Notes: generated by a model not told the origin, from the sequence alone. DNA of 64,000 nt from DAOUJI01 sp965224415 (GCA_965224415.1 CBDCZB010000004.1:186001-250000), one strand, 5' to 3'; shown: positions 8,139 to 16,320, counted from the first letter of the stretch. Numbers and translations: made by a program.

Positions 8139-9402
8139 CCAGCTTCCTGGGCCTCTGGCCGGAACCCGTGTCCTGGAACTGACGGACCACAAGGGAGAGT
8201 TCTGCGGCAAGCTGCTGGCCGACATGGGCGCCGACGTCATAAAAATCGAGCCTCCCGGAGGCCAGAGCACCCGCACCATCGGTCCTTTCGTGGACGATGT
8301 TCCCAACCTCAACAGAAGCCTTAACTTCTGGCAGTACAACACCTCCAAGCGAGGCGTTACCCTCAACCTGGAAACCGAGGACGGGCGCAAGCTGCTCAAA
8401 GCCCTCGTTCCACGAGCCGACATCGTCCTGGAAAGCTACGATCCCGGCTATCTTCCGTCGCTGGGTCTGGGCTACAAAGACCTGGAAAGAATAAACCCCC
8501 GGTTGATCGTGTGCTCAATAACTCCCTTTGGGCAGGAAGGTCCTTGGGCCCGCCTGAAGACCTCGGACCTGGTGCAACTGGCGGCTGGCGGCATCATGGG
8601 TTCCACGGGATATGACGACGAGGACGTGGCTGGAGGGCCTCCAATGGCCCCCGACGGGGGGCACGCATGGCATATGGGCTGCCACTACTCCTACATGGCA
8701 ATCATGGCGGCGCTGTACCTGCGCCGTTCTACAGACAGGGGACAGTACATCGACTCCTCCATCCATGAGGCTTGCTCCCTGACGACCGAATCGGCAATCC
8801 GGTTTTACATATATGACGACGTGGTAGTGTACAGGCACACGGGGCGTCACCAGACGCCCCAGCGCATCGACAAAATGCGTCCCGCCGCCGTGGAAATGGA
8901 AACGGCGGACGGCAAGTGGGTCCACCTGGCTATGGGCGGCCTGCTCATGACTCCGCCCATGCTGCGCAAGCTGGCCGAATGGATGGACGAGACGGGAATG
9001 GCTGACGACCTACTCGACGACAAGTACATGGACGCCGATTTGGTCCGGCAAAACGACGACCACGTATACGACGTGCTCAGGGCCTTTTTCAAGACCCGCC
9101 AGCAGCACGAGCTATGGCACGCCGGGCAGAAGATGGGCTTCCCGTGGGGGGCTATCTTCTCCAGCGACCAGATGGCCACCGACCCGCACCTGGAGGAAAG
9201 GGGCTTCTTACTGGACGTGGAGCACCCGGAGCTGGGAAGGAGCTTCAAATATCCCGGCGCCGCAGCCATATTCAACGGGTCGCCCCAACGTATATACCGC
9301 AGAGCCCCGCTGGTGGGGGAACACAACGAAGAAATCCTCTGCAGGGAAATCGGTGTAAGCAGGCAGGAACTGGCTATCCTGGCCGAATACGGCGCCGTCT
9401 AA
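8125..9402 (+). CDS. CaiB/BaiF family protein lacking the catalytic Asp
   Basis: A 425-residue member of the same fold: PLAGTRVLELTDHKGEFCGK, MGADVIKIEPPGG, NLNLETEDGRKLL-type phrases and RRSTDRGQYIDSS. Counting back from the MAAL helix that follows the active site, the catalytic Asp position holds Trp (in HAWHMGCHYSY), and the family glycine four residues later is Cys. It is therefore probably the non-catalytic partner of the subunit encoded immediately upstream, whose end it overlaps. In heteromeric class III transferases only one of the two subunits carries the Asp (family knowledge). Its stop lies directly against a dispersed repeat (9403-9507). Confidence 0.85.
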   Translation: MSSANQLPGPLAGTRVLELTDHKGEFCGKLLADMGADVIKIEPPGGQSTRTIGPFVDDVPNLNRSLNFWQYNTSKRGVTLNLETEDGRKLLKALVPRADIVLESYDPGYLPSLGLGYKDLERINPRLIVCSITPFGQEGPWARLKTSDLVQLAAGGIMGSTGYDDEDVAGGPPMAPDGGHAWHMGCHYSYMAIMAALYLRRSTDRGQYIDSSIHEACSLTTESAIRFYIYDDVVVYRHTGRHQTPQRIDKMRPAAVEMETADGKWVHLAMGGLLMTPPMLRKLAEWMDETGMADDLLDDKYMDADLVRQNDDHVYDVLRAFFKTRQQHELWHAGQKMGFPWGAIFSSDQMATDPHLEERGFLLDVEHPELGRSFKYPGAAAIFNGSPQRIYRRAPLVGEHNEEILCREIGVSRQELAILAEYGAV

Positions 9403-9507
9403 CCCTCACCCATTACCCCTCTCCCGGAGGGCGAGGGGAGCGTCGCGAATGATGTCGTCAAAGAGCCAAAGTTCCCTCTCCAGCCTGGGAGAGGGCTGGG
9501 GTGAGGG
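9403..9507. repeat. 105-bp inverted-repeat element of the CCCTCACCC family
   Basis: Outer arms CCCTCACCC (9403-9411) and GGGTGAGGG (9499-9507) enclose two smaller hairpins built from CTCTCCC/GGGCGAGGGG and CCCTCTCC/GGAGAGGG. The element fills the gap between two convergent genes and may terminate transcription from both sides. Shorter relatives lie at 15186-15222 and 18636-18675. Confidence 0.75.
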
Positions 9508-9523
9508 GTTCAAGGACCGAGGG

Positions 9524-10762
9524 CTATCCCCTCGTCAGGACGAGGCCGGACGCTCCGGTCACCGCCGTTTGCAGGGCTATCTTGGGGTCCTTGACCTGCC
9601 TGCAAATGGAACGGTCGTAGGTGTGTTCGCCGTTTTGCCAGTTCGGGCAGAGGTCCTCGGCGTCGCCGCGCAGCTGCTGCACCGCCTCGGTGATGTTGTT
9701 GATGCCGTGGGCGTACCCTTCGTTCATCAGTCCGCCGTGGCTCTGCATGGGAAGCTCGCCGTCCAGTGCGATGCGTCCGTCTTTGATGAAGTCCTTGGAC
9801 TCACCCGGCTTGCAGAACCCTACGCCTTCAAGGGCGCGCATGGGGTTGTCGGTGAAGTTGTCGTAGGCTTCATAGACATCAATGTCCTCAAGGCCGATGC
9901 CTGCAGCCCCCAGAAGTCGTGAGCTTACGTGGGAGAAGCCCGTGTCCAGTATTTCGGGCCGTCTGCCCGACCCGCCGATGCCCGCTGATATGAGCACGGG
10001 AGTCTTCTTCAGGTCCCTGGCCCTCTCCTTTGTGGTGACAATCATGGCACAGGCCACGTCGGTCTCCAGGCAGCAGTCCAGCAGGTGGTAAGGATGGACA
10101 ATCATCCGGGAGTTCTGGTGGTCATCTACCGTGATTGGCTCCCGCATGATGGCTCTTGGGTTCTTGGCGGCGTTGGAGCGGGCGTTGACGCAGAAGTTGG
10201 CCAGGTCGGAGCTTTCCACCCCGTACAGTTCCATCCACAGCTGGGCTTCCATTGCGAAGATGTGGGGAGCTCCGGCGTAGCCATAGATTGCTGTGAACTG
10301 AGAGGGCCCGGCTATCTTGTTGCTTCCGGCCCCGACGCCATAGGATGCCCCGCCGAACTGTCCCATCCGGACTCCTGAACGCCCGTTCATGGCGCGGAAC
10401 ACAAGCATGTACTTGGCGATTCCGTGGTAGACCGCCTCGGCGGCCTGCACTACCGTGAAAGAGGAGAGGTTGCCGCCTCCCTGCATGGGGGAGTTGAAGT
10501 TGACCTCTTTGACAGCCAACGAATGAAGGACTTGCTGAGGCGCCACGGTGTCGTTGAAGCCGTAGTTGACGCCTCCATCCAAGTCCGCGGGGTCCAGCCC
10601 TGCGTCCTTGCAGGCGTCCAGGGCCGCCCTGACCGCCAGGGTCAGTACCGAGACTCCCGATCGCCGAGAGAAGCCGCCTGGGACTTCAGGGCTGCGGCTG
10701 TAGCCTATTCCGGCTATGGCAACTTTGTCCTGGAAACTCTGCTCTCGTTCTGAACCCGCCAT
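9524..10762 (-). CDS. Thiolase-like protein (Ltp2/SCPx type) without the active-site Cys
   Basis: A 412-residue member of the thiolase-like superfamily, as shown by the N-terminal VAIAGIGYSRS, LTLAVRAALDACKDAGL, MREPITVDD and the C-terminal SHGGLMNEGYAHG with its HGG box. At the position of the nucleophilic Cys the sequence reads MQGGGNLSS, so Claisen chemistry is unlikely. The family includes Ltp2-type retro-aldolases, which act with a DUF35 partner on CoA thioesters and use a Tyr in a YDxFT segment; here EAYDNFT is present. A DUF35 gene lies immediately upstream in the same operon and a near-duplicate of this gene comes first in it. Acting on an acyl-CoA or steroid-like side chain is inference. 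Confidence 0.85.
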   Translation of the reverse strand: MAGSEREQSFQDKVAIAGIGYSRSPEVPGGFSRRSGVSVLTLAVRAALDACKDAGLDPADLDGGVNYGFNDTVAPQQVLHSLAVKEVNFNSPMQGGGNLSSFTVVQAAEAVYHGIAKYMLVFRAMNGRSGVRMGQFGGASYGVGAGSNKIAGPSQFTAIYGYAGAPHIFAMEAQLWMELYGVESSDLANFCVNARSNAAKNPRAIMREPITVDDHQNSRMIVHPYHLLDCCLETDVACAMIVTTKERARDLKKTPVLISAGIGGSGRRPEILDTGFSHVSSRLLGAAGIGLEDIDVYEAYDNFTDNPMRALEGVGFCKPGESKDFIKDGRIALDGELPMQSHGGLMNEGYAHGINNITEAVQQLRGDAEDLCPNWQNGEHTYDRSICRQVKDPKIALQTAVTGASGLVLTRG

Positions 10763-10793
10763 GCCGCTCCTTTCGATGTTAGTCCGCCAGCCG

Positions 10794-11216
10794 CTAGGCG
10801 GGCTTCCACCGGAAGATGGTGTCCTCCGGGGTTACGTCGTCGTAGACGATTTCCAGGGGCATGCCTATCTTCAGGTCGGCGTTGTCCACCTCAACCACGT
10901 TGGAGACCATGTGGACGTTGGGCGCCTCGTCCGGTGCGACCTGCACCACGTTGTAGGGGGCGATTTCCCTCCACTGGGGGAACACCGGCTGGGTGATGAT
11001 GATGTAGGTGTACAGCGTGGCCTTGCCCGACAGCGTCTGCCACTCGTGGTCCTCCGACTGGCAGTAGGGGCAGGTCTGTTGGGGCGGCCAGCGGTATTGG
11101 GAGCACGGCCCGCACTGCTGGAGCTTGAACTCGTGGTTCCTGACAGCCGTCCAGAAGGGATCGGTTTCGAAGTCGGGGTCGGGGACCAGGAACGGGTAAT
11201 CAGAGCCGGTTGACAT
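10794..11216 (-). CDS. DUF35 Zn-ribbon/OB-fold protein, thiolase partner
   Basis: A 140-residue protein with a rubredoxin-like zinc ribbon near residues 37-57 (CGPCSQYRWPPQQTCPYC, two Cys-x2-Cys knuckles), followed by an OB-fold half with SGKATLYTYIIITQPVFP. DUF35 proteins bind thiolase-like partners, bridging CoA substrates or forming the aldolase complex as in Ltp2-ChsH2. It sits between two paralogous thiolase-like genes; its ATG overlaps the stop of the upstream gene in the arrangement TAATG, so translational coupling is likely. Confidence 0.88.
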   Translation of the reverse strand: MSTGSDYPFLVPDPDFETDPFWTAVRNHEFKLQQCGPCSQYRWPPQQTCPYCQSEDHEWQTLSGKATLYTYIIITQPVFPQWREIAPYNVVQVAPDEAPNVHMVSNVVEVDNADLKIGMPLEIVYDDVTPEDTIFRWKPA

Positions 11217-12445
11217 TAATCACCTCTCTTGAGAACTAGGCCCGAGGCTCCGGTGACTGCCGTGGACAGGCCGATTCGCGGCTCCTTCACCTGCCGGCAG
11301 ACGGACCTGTCGTAGGTGTGCTCGGCGTTCTGCCAGTTGGGGCAGAGGTCTTCGGCGTCCCAACGCAGCTGCTGCACCGCCTCGGTGATGTTGTTGATGC
11401 CGTGGGCATAGCCTTCGTTCATCAGCCCGCCGTGGGTCTGCATGGGAAGCTCGCCGTCCAGGGCGATGCGCCCGCCTTTGATGAAGTCCTTCACCTCGCC
11501 GAACTTGCAGAACCCCATGCCCTCGATGGCCCGCATGGGGTTGTCGGTGAAGTTGTCGTAGGCCTCGTAGAAGTCCATGTCGCTAAGTTGCGTCCCCGCA
11601 GCCTCCATCAGGCGGGGGCTTATCCTGGGGAAGCCGTTGTCGGTGATGTCCGGCCTTCTGGAGAGTCCGCCGATTCCGGCGGATATGAGCACCGGGGTCT
11701 TCTTCAGGTCCTTGGCCCGCTCTGCTGTGGTGACAATCATGGCGCAGGCCACGTCGGTCTCCAGGCAGCAGTCCAGCAGGTGGTAGGGGTGGACTATCAT
11801 CCGGGAGTTCTGGTGGTCGTCCACGGAGATGGGTTCTCGCATGGTGGCCCGTGGGTTCTTGACGGCGTTGGATCGTGCATTGACGCAGAAGTTGGCCAGG
11901 TCAGAGCTATGGACGCCGTACATGTCCATCCACCGCTGGGCTTCCATGGCGAAAATGTGGGGAGCGCCAGCGTAGCCATAGATGGCAGTGAGCTGGGACG
12001 GCCCGCCGATTTTGTTGCTCCGGGCGCCCACGCCGTAGGAGGCGCCGCCGAACTGCCCCATGCGGACACCGGAGCGTCCGTTCATGGCCCGGAACACGAT
12101 GGCGTATTTGCATATCCCGTGGTAGACGGCCTGGGCGGCTTGGACCACGGCGAAGTGGGAGAGTCCGCCGCCTCCCAGCATGGGGGAGTTGTAGTTGACC
12201 TCTTTTGCCTGGAGGGAGTGGAGCAGCTGCTGGGGAGCTACGGTGTCGTTGAAGCCCCAGCACGCGCCGCCGTCCAGCTCCGATGGGTCGATTCCCGCGT
12301 CATTGCATGCGTCCAGCGCAGCCCTGACGGCAAGGGTCAGCACGGACACGCCGGAGCGTCGTGAGAAGCCGCCGGGGACCTCGGGGCTCCGGCTGTAGCC
12401 TACGCCCACAACCGCAGTCTGGTCCCGGAATTCTATTTCAGACAT
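11216..12445 (-). CDS. Thiolase-like protein, tandem paralogue lacking the active-site Cys
   Basis: This 409-residue protein is a close paralogue of the product of 9524-10762; long stretches are nearly identical (for example SYGVGARSNKIGGPSQ and HPYHLLDCCLETDVACAM). The nucleophile position reads MLGGGGLSHF, again without Cys, while the THGGLMNEGYAHG box and YDNFT remain. It heads the minus-strand operon thiolase-DUF35-thiolase. I chose ATG 12445, preceded by GGAAAGGGG; a longer in-frame form begins at 12490 without such a site. The two copies may form a hetero-oligomer with the DUF35 protein or act on different substrates. Confidence 0.87.
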   Translation of the reverse strand: MSEIEFRDQTAVVGVGYSRSPEVPGGFSRRSGVSVLTLAVRAALDACNDAGIDPSELDGGACWGFNDTVAPQQLLHSLQAKEVNYNSPMLGGGGLSHFAVVQAAQAVYHGICKYAIVFRAMNGRSGVRMGQFGGASYGVGARSNKIGGPSQLTAIYGYAGAPHIFAMEAQRWMDMYGVHSSDLANFCVNARSNAVKNPRATMREPISVDDHQNSRMIVHPYHLLDCCLETDVACAMIVTTAERAKDLKKTPVLISAGIGGLSRRPDITDNGFPRISPRLMEAAGTQLSDMDFYEAYDNFTDNPMRAIEGMGFCKFGEVKDFIKGGRIALDGELPMQTHGGLMNEGYAHGINNITEAVQQLRWDAEDLCPNWQNAEHTYDRSVCRQVKEPRIGLSTAVTGASGLVLKRGD

Positions 12446-12522
12446 CGGTCCCCTTTCCAAAAAGCGGCGCACCCCCGCAAACAGGCGCACGCCTAACCAG
12501 GTCCCACCCCAAAAGCGTCCCC

Positions 12523-12551
12523 AATCTAAATCATGGCCTAGGTAGTGTCAA
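12523..12551 (-). promoter_or_regulatory. Sigma-70-like promoter for the thiolase-DUF35 operon
   Basis: On the minus strand TTGACA (12546-12551), a 17-base spacer and TAGATT (12523-12528) stand about 80 bases upstream of ATG 12445. Confidence 0.55.
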
Positions 12552-12624
12552 GCGTGGGTGGGGGAGCGGGACAATCAGAGGATAGGGTGCCATATAATAA
12601 ACAATATAGCACTCACCAATACTG

Positions 12625-12653
12625 TTGACCCGATTACTGTGTAGTGGTAGATT
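12625..12653 (+). promoter_or_regulatory. Sigma-70-like promoter for the XRE-NYN gene
   Basis: TTGACC (12625-12630), 17 bases, TAGATT (12648-12653), then AAGGAGG a few bases before ATG 12688. It is divergent from the thiolase promoter in an AT-rich gap. Confidence 0.5.
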
Positions 12654-12687
12654 AACCTTGTGTTGAGATTGCTCTAAGGAGGCGCCG

Positions 12688-13689
12688 ATGGCCCCGATTC
12701 GGCCTGAAGACCATACATTCGTTTTTCGAGCTGCTGTGATGACCGAACTGCGGCGTGAGTTGGGCCTCAACCAGGCGGAGTTGGCCGAGCTTCTCGATGT
12801 GCCGGTAAACACACTTTCGCGGTGGGAGCGTGGCAGCAACGTACCCGATGCAAACGCCCTTGCTGCGCTGTTTTCGGTGGCCAAAGAGCGTGGGGTAGAC
12901 CCTGCATTTTTCACAGAGAGGAAGGGGGCCATTATGGATAGGCACAGTAGAAAGGATCTGGTCGTCCAATGGGACTTTCAAAATATGGCGTTTGATGCGG
13001 ATGCAGTCAATGCTTTCATTCCAGAAATACGAGATTACATGCAACTGATATTTCCGAGATTGGAAGGATTCAAAGCTACGGCGTATGGGTCTGGTGTGAG
13101 TTGGGCTGTTAGCAATGCCTTAAGTGAGGTGGAGGTGGTTACGAGAACAAGCTACTTCAATGCGGACCGTCAGTTGATTCAGGACGGCGAACTGATCTTC
13201 GGACTACCTCAAAGTACGAACGTCCATTTGGATCTCTTCCCGACATCCGGCAACCTCCAGAAAATAGACCCTAGACAGGCCGTCTACATTATGATTTCGA
13301 ACGATGGCGGATACGTCGAATTCCTGGAACAACTGAAAAAAGTGGATGTTGAAACCTTCGTCTGCGGGAACCGGAACCGTAGCGACCGCTTGATCAAGGC
13401 GGTAGGCCTTGATCACTTCATCCCTTGGCAACGCCCTTATGTGGTGACGAAGTGCGTGGAAGTCGCACAGGAACTGCCTGGCGAAACGATTAGCAAGAGC
13501 TCATTTGGGAATAAATGCAGGGTAGCTCTTGAAGAAGATGGGTTCGACAAAGACGACTACACTGGGTTGTTGGAAGACGCAGGGTTCAGCCTAAACCGCC
13601 CATTCGCTAGTGTTTTGCAACACGTGAGGACTATGGGAATTCTGCGGGCAAAACAATCAACTGACGATGCTGACCGCGTCACATTATAG
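12688..13689 (+). CDS. XRE-type HTH fused to an NYN (PIN-like) nuclease domain
   Basis: A 333-residue protein. Residues 14-70 form an XRE helix-turn-helix (LGLNQAELAELLDVPVNTLS, RWERGSNVP). From about residue 90 a NYN/LabA-like fold begins: VVQWDFQNM supplies the first acidic residue (Asp96) and Asn99, and ISNDGGYVEFLEQLKK (204-219) matches the SGDSDFxxLLxxL block, keeping Asp206 but with Gly at the second acidic position. Residues 250-333 form a small C-terminal domain, perhaps a winged helix. NYN domains cleave RNA, so this may be a DNA-binding regulator with RNase activity, or a self-regulated stress or defence factor. It stands alone between minus-strand operons and looks more AT-rich than its neighbours, suggesting acquisition by transfer. 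Confidence 0.75.
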   Translation: MAPIRPEDHTFVFRAAVMTELRRELGLNQAELAELLDVPVNTLSRWERGSNVPDANALAALFSVAKERGVDPAFFTERKGAIMDRHSRKDLVVQWDFQNMAFDADAVNAFIPEIRDYMQLIFPRLEGFKATAYGSGVSWAVSNALSEVEVVTRTSYFNADRQLIQDGELIFGLPQSTNVHLDLFPTSGNLQKIDPRQAVYIMISNDGGYVEFLEQLKKVDVETFVCGNRNRSDRLIKAVGLDHFIPWQRPYVVTKCVEVAQELPGETISKSSFGNKCRVALEEDGFDKDDYTGLLEDAGFSLNRPFASVLQHVRTMGILRAKQSTDDADRVTL

Positions 13690-13778
13690 TTTCCACAAAG
13701 ATAGCTAGTCCCCCGGACAAATATGGCAACCGAAACGGGAGACAAGCGGGGTCGATTCGTGTGTGGATTCCTCAGACC

Positions 13779-14918
13779 CTATCCCGGGGCCATGAGGCGG
13801 GCCATGCGGCGCTTGTGGTGGATGGCGTCTCCCAGATAGTGCTGGAGGGTGCGGGCGCGTTTGGTGTACTGGGTGAGGCCAAACTCCAGGTCCGTGCCGA
13901 TACCGCCGTGGACGTGATGGGACGCCTCGCACGCTTTCGGGAACCCCACGCTGGCCACCGACTTGGCCATAGACACTCCGATGCGGGCGTTGAGGTCTCC
14001 CTCGTCCAGCTGCCACAGGGCCTCATAGGCCGTCCACTTGGCGGCGTCAGCCTCGTTCAGGGCGTCGATTACGTGGTCCTGCACTCTCTGGAACGTCCCG
14101 ATGTGAACGCCGAATGCAATGCGGGTCTGGCTGTACTCCCTGGCCATGTCGGTGACCCGGTGTGAGCCGCCAGCCATAAAGCTGCACAGTGCAGCCGTGG
14201 CCCGGTCCATCGCGGTTTCAAGGGCTGGCCATGCGCCGCCTTCCGGCCCCAGCATGTCTGAGACAGGCGCCTCGACGTTCTCGAAGTTGACCTCGCAGAC
14301 CTTGGGGCCAATCCACCCTGTCTGGACCCGGACCGACACACCGGGGGAACGGGTGTCCACGGCGATCAGGCTGATGCCCTGGTATGGGTCATTTCCGTCG
14401 CCTGTCCGGGCTGCCACCAGGATGCGGTCGGCAATGTTGGCGTCGGGGATGAAGAGCTTCGTTCCGTTGAGGACCACCGTACCGCCGTTGCTGGATGACT
14501 TCAGCCGGACGAATTCAGGGTCCCAGCCGTATTCCGGCTCGGTGAATGCCAGGGTGTATATGAGGTCTCCTGAGGCGATGGCCGGAAGGAGGGACTTCTT
14601 CTGGTCGTCGTTCCCCGCTTCCAGTATGGCGTTGGCCGAGAGGACGGCAGAGGACAGGTGGGGGCTGGGGCAGGCGAAATATCCCAGGACCTCGTATAGC
14701 GCCCCCAGGTCGGTGTGGGAGTTGCCGGAGCCGCCGTACTCCTCCGGGATGACCATTCCGGCCCATCCGAGCTCACACATTGTCCGCCAGATTTCGGGGT
14801 CGAACCCCGACTCGCTGTCGTCGATTTCGAGGACCCGGGACTTGGGCATCTCCGTCTCCATGAGCTCAGTGGCCGTGCTCTGGATAAGGCTCTGAATCTC
14901 ATTGAAAGACAGGTCCAT
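13779..14918 (-). CDS. Acyl-CoA dehydrogenase family protein
   Basis: A 379-residue FAD-dependent acyl-CoA dehydrogenase. Visible are the N-terminal helical domain (ELGWAGMVIPEEYGGSG), the FAD-binding middle domain (YTLAFTEPEYGWDP, then NGTKLFIPDANIADRILVAA) and the C-terminal helices with RIAFGVHIGTFQRVQDHVID and HHVHGGIGTDLEFGL. It introduces a double bond into an acyl-CoA in beta-oxidation-like catabolism and passes electrons to ETF. I do not see the short-chain IYEG motif with its catalytic Glu, so the base may lie elsewhere, as in other subfamilies. A GGAGGT site precedes the ATG; a TATAAT-like hexamer (14969-14974, minus strand) suggests an extra promoter of its own. Confidence 0.9.
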   Translation of the reverse strand: MDLSFNEIQSLIQSTATELMETEMPKSRVLEIDDSESGFDPEIWRTMCELGWAGMVIPEEYGGSGNSHTDLGALYEVLGYFACPSPHLSSAVLSANAILEAGNDDQKKSLLPAIASGDLIYTLAFTEPEYGWDPEFVRLKSSSNGGTVVLNGTKLFIPDANIADRILVAARTGDGNDPYQGISLIAVDTRSPGVSVRVQTGWIGPKVCEVNFENVEAPVSDMLGPEGGAWPALETAMDRATAALCSFMAGGSHRVTDMAREYSQTRIAFGVHIGTFQRVQDHVIDALNEADAAKWTAYEALWQLDEGDLNARIGVSMAKSVASVGFPKACEASHHVHGGIGTDLEFGLTQYTKRARTLQHYLGDAIHHKRRMARLMAPG

Positions 14919-14968
14919 GGAGACCTCCTCTGGCTGGCTGGTCGACGGGCGGGTCGGGAAGCGCCCGT

Positions 14969-14974
14969 ATTATA
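14969..14974 (-). promoter_or_regulatory. Possible -10 element for the third acyl-CoA dehydrogenase gene
   Basis: TATAAT on the minus strand, about 50 bases upstream of ATG 14918; no good -35 is visible at the right distance. It lies in a 289-base gap that otherwise holds two dispersed repeats. Confidence 0.35.
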
Positions 14975-15095
14975 CGACAGCCTCGATGGTGACACCACCT
15001 GAAGCACTCGCCAACGCATTACTACAACCAAAATAGCCGGCCGTTGCCCCTTCTACTTTTGCGGGAGAATGTTGGGATGAGGGGAACCAAGACCA

Positions 15096-15132
15096 TTCTC
15101 CGGTCTTTCCGGCGGAGGCCAGAATCCAGAGA
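15096..15132. repeat. REP-like dispersed repeat (TTCCGGCGGAGGCC family)
   Basis: The stretch around TTTCCGGCGGAGGCCAGAAT is nearly the same as one at 22063-22090 and related to the inverted pair at 37401-37466. It is a short palindromic core, typical of REP/BIME-type intergenic elements. Confidence 0.6.
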
Positions 15133-15185
15133 CTGTGGCGGCAGGGGCGGCCTTCCACTGGCTCAAGCCGAACCGTGGGTGGCCA

Positions 15186-15222
15186 CCCTCACCCCAACCC
15201 TCTCCCGTCAAGGGCGAGGGGG
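15186..15222. repeat. CCCTCACCC-family repeat overlapping a gene end
   Basis: The sequence CCCTCACCCCAACCCTCTCC and the following GTCAAGGGCGAGGGGG are shared almost base for base with 18636-18675. The arms CCCTCTCCC/GGGCGAGGG form a hairpin. On the minus strand it provides the last codons and the TGA stop of the acyl-CoA dehydrogenase at 15208-16320. Confidence 0.7.
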
Positions 15223-16320
15223 AAATGTCGCCGGAGGCTTCTCCAGGCCCAGGCTTATGGCCATGAGTTGGCGGGGCCAGTCTCCGGATGAGGGCGGCTC
15301 TTCCTCGTTGTGAGCCGCCAGGAGGGACGACGCTCTGGGGTCGTCGTGGTCCAGCAATGCGTATGGCCCGGCGACCTGGTCCGCGGCGTTCCTGACGGCG
15401 GTTTTGGCGCGGTTTTCGATCAAGTCTGCCTGGGCGGCGTGGTAGGTCAGTTCCCGGCCAGCCGACCGCATCCATGCGTTACGACGGTGCATCAGTTGGG
15501 CCACGCGGCTTTCAATGAAAGCGTCCATGAGAACAAGCTGCCGCACCGGCTCCAGCAGCAGAGGCGCTCCGTTTCGGTCCGTATCAACGGCGTAGCTGAT
15601 AAGGTTGTCCAATTGAGCGATAGACGTCAATGTGCCGGACTGGGTGCGGGAGTCCAGCGCGCATAGCGCTATGTCCCAGCCTGTACCATCGGCGCCCAGA
15701 GCGGAGTAGATGGGAACGCGCACCTGCCGGAAATCGACCCTTCTTACCGGGTGACCAATGCTTTCGATGGGGCCAGCTATCAGGACGCCCTCAACGTCGC
15801 CGGGGACCAGGACGACTAGAGGAGTGCCGCCGCCAGACCCTTGCAAAGCGGCCCAGGCCCAGATGAGCTCTGGACGCTCGCCTTGCCCCACGAAGTCTCC
15901 ATGACCCTCCAGGATGTAGTCGTCCCCGTCCCTGGAAGCGGCGATGGTTAGATTCACGGGGTCGAGGTCGTGCGGCCAAGCGGCCCTCAGGGTCCACACC
16001 TCCATGTTTCCCGTGGCCAAAAGAGGGATCAAACGGTCGGCTTGGTCTGATGAGCCGTACGCGTGGATGACCCGGCGGAGAGCGGCTATGTTGGGGTTCA
16101 GGGCGTTTGCCAGGCCTCGCGCGGCCAGTTCTTCGGCGACTATGGTCTCGTGGCTGTGTGTAAGCCCAGCTCCATCCAATGCGACGGGTTCCGCCGCCGC
16201 CAGCCAGCCTAGACGGGCCAACTCATTGCGAGTCTCGTCCGGGGGAACTGAATCAAAAACGCGGGCGACTTCGCCGCGGAACTCCTCCAGTTGGGGAGTG
16301 TATCCCGGTTTGAAGTCCAT
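15208..16320 (-). CDS. Divergent acyl-CoA dehydrogenase-like protein
   Basis: A 370-residue protein whose N terminus (MDFKPGYTPQLEEFRGEVARV) resembles that of the neighbouring dehydrogenase. The FAD-binding middle domain is only loosely conserved (WTLRAAWPHDLDPVNL, then DGDDYILEGHGDFVGQG) and the C-terminal helical domain is recognisable (IESRVAQLMHRRNAWM). It may be the second, non-catalytic subunit of a heteromeric acyl-CoA dehydrogenase with the enzyme encoded 25 bases upstream; in actinobacterial steroid degradation such alpha2-beta2 pairs are known. The final residues and stop codon lie inside a dispersed repeat, so the C terminus may have been altered by repeat insertion. Confidence 0.78.
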   Translation of the reverse strand: MDFKPGYTPQLEEFRGEVARVFDSVPPDETRNELARLGWLAAAEPVALDGAGLTHSHETIVAEELAARGLANALNPNIAALRRVIHAYGSSDQADRLIPLLATGNMEVWTLRAAWPHDLDPVNLTIAASRDGDDYILEGHGDFVGQGERPELIWAWAALQGSGGGTPLVVLVPGDVEGVLIAGPIESIGHPVRRVDFRQVRVPIYSALGADGTGWDIALCALDSRTQSGTLTSIAQLDNLISYAVDTDRNGAPLLLEPVRQLVLMDAFIESRVAQLMHRRNAWMRSAGRELTYHAAQADLIENRAKTAVRNAADQVAGPYALLDHDDPRASSLLAAHNEEEPPSSGDWPRQLMAISLGLEKPPATFPPRP

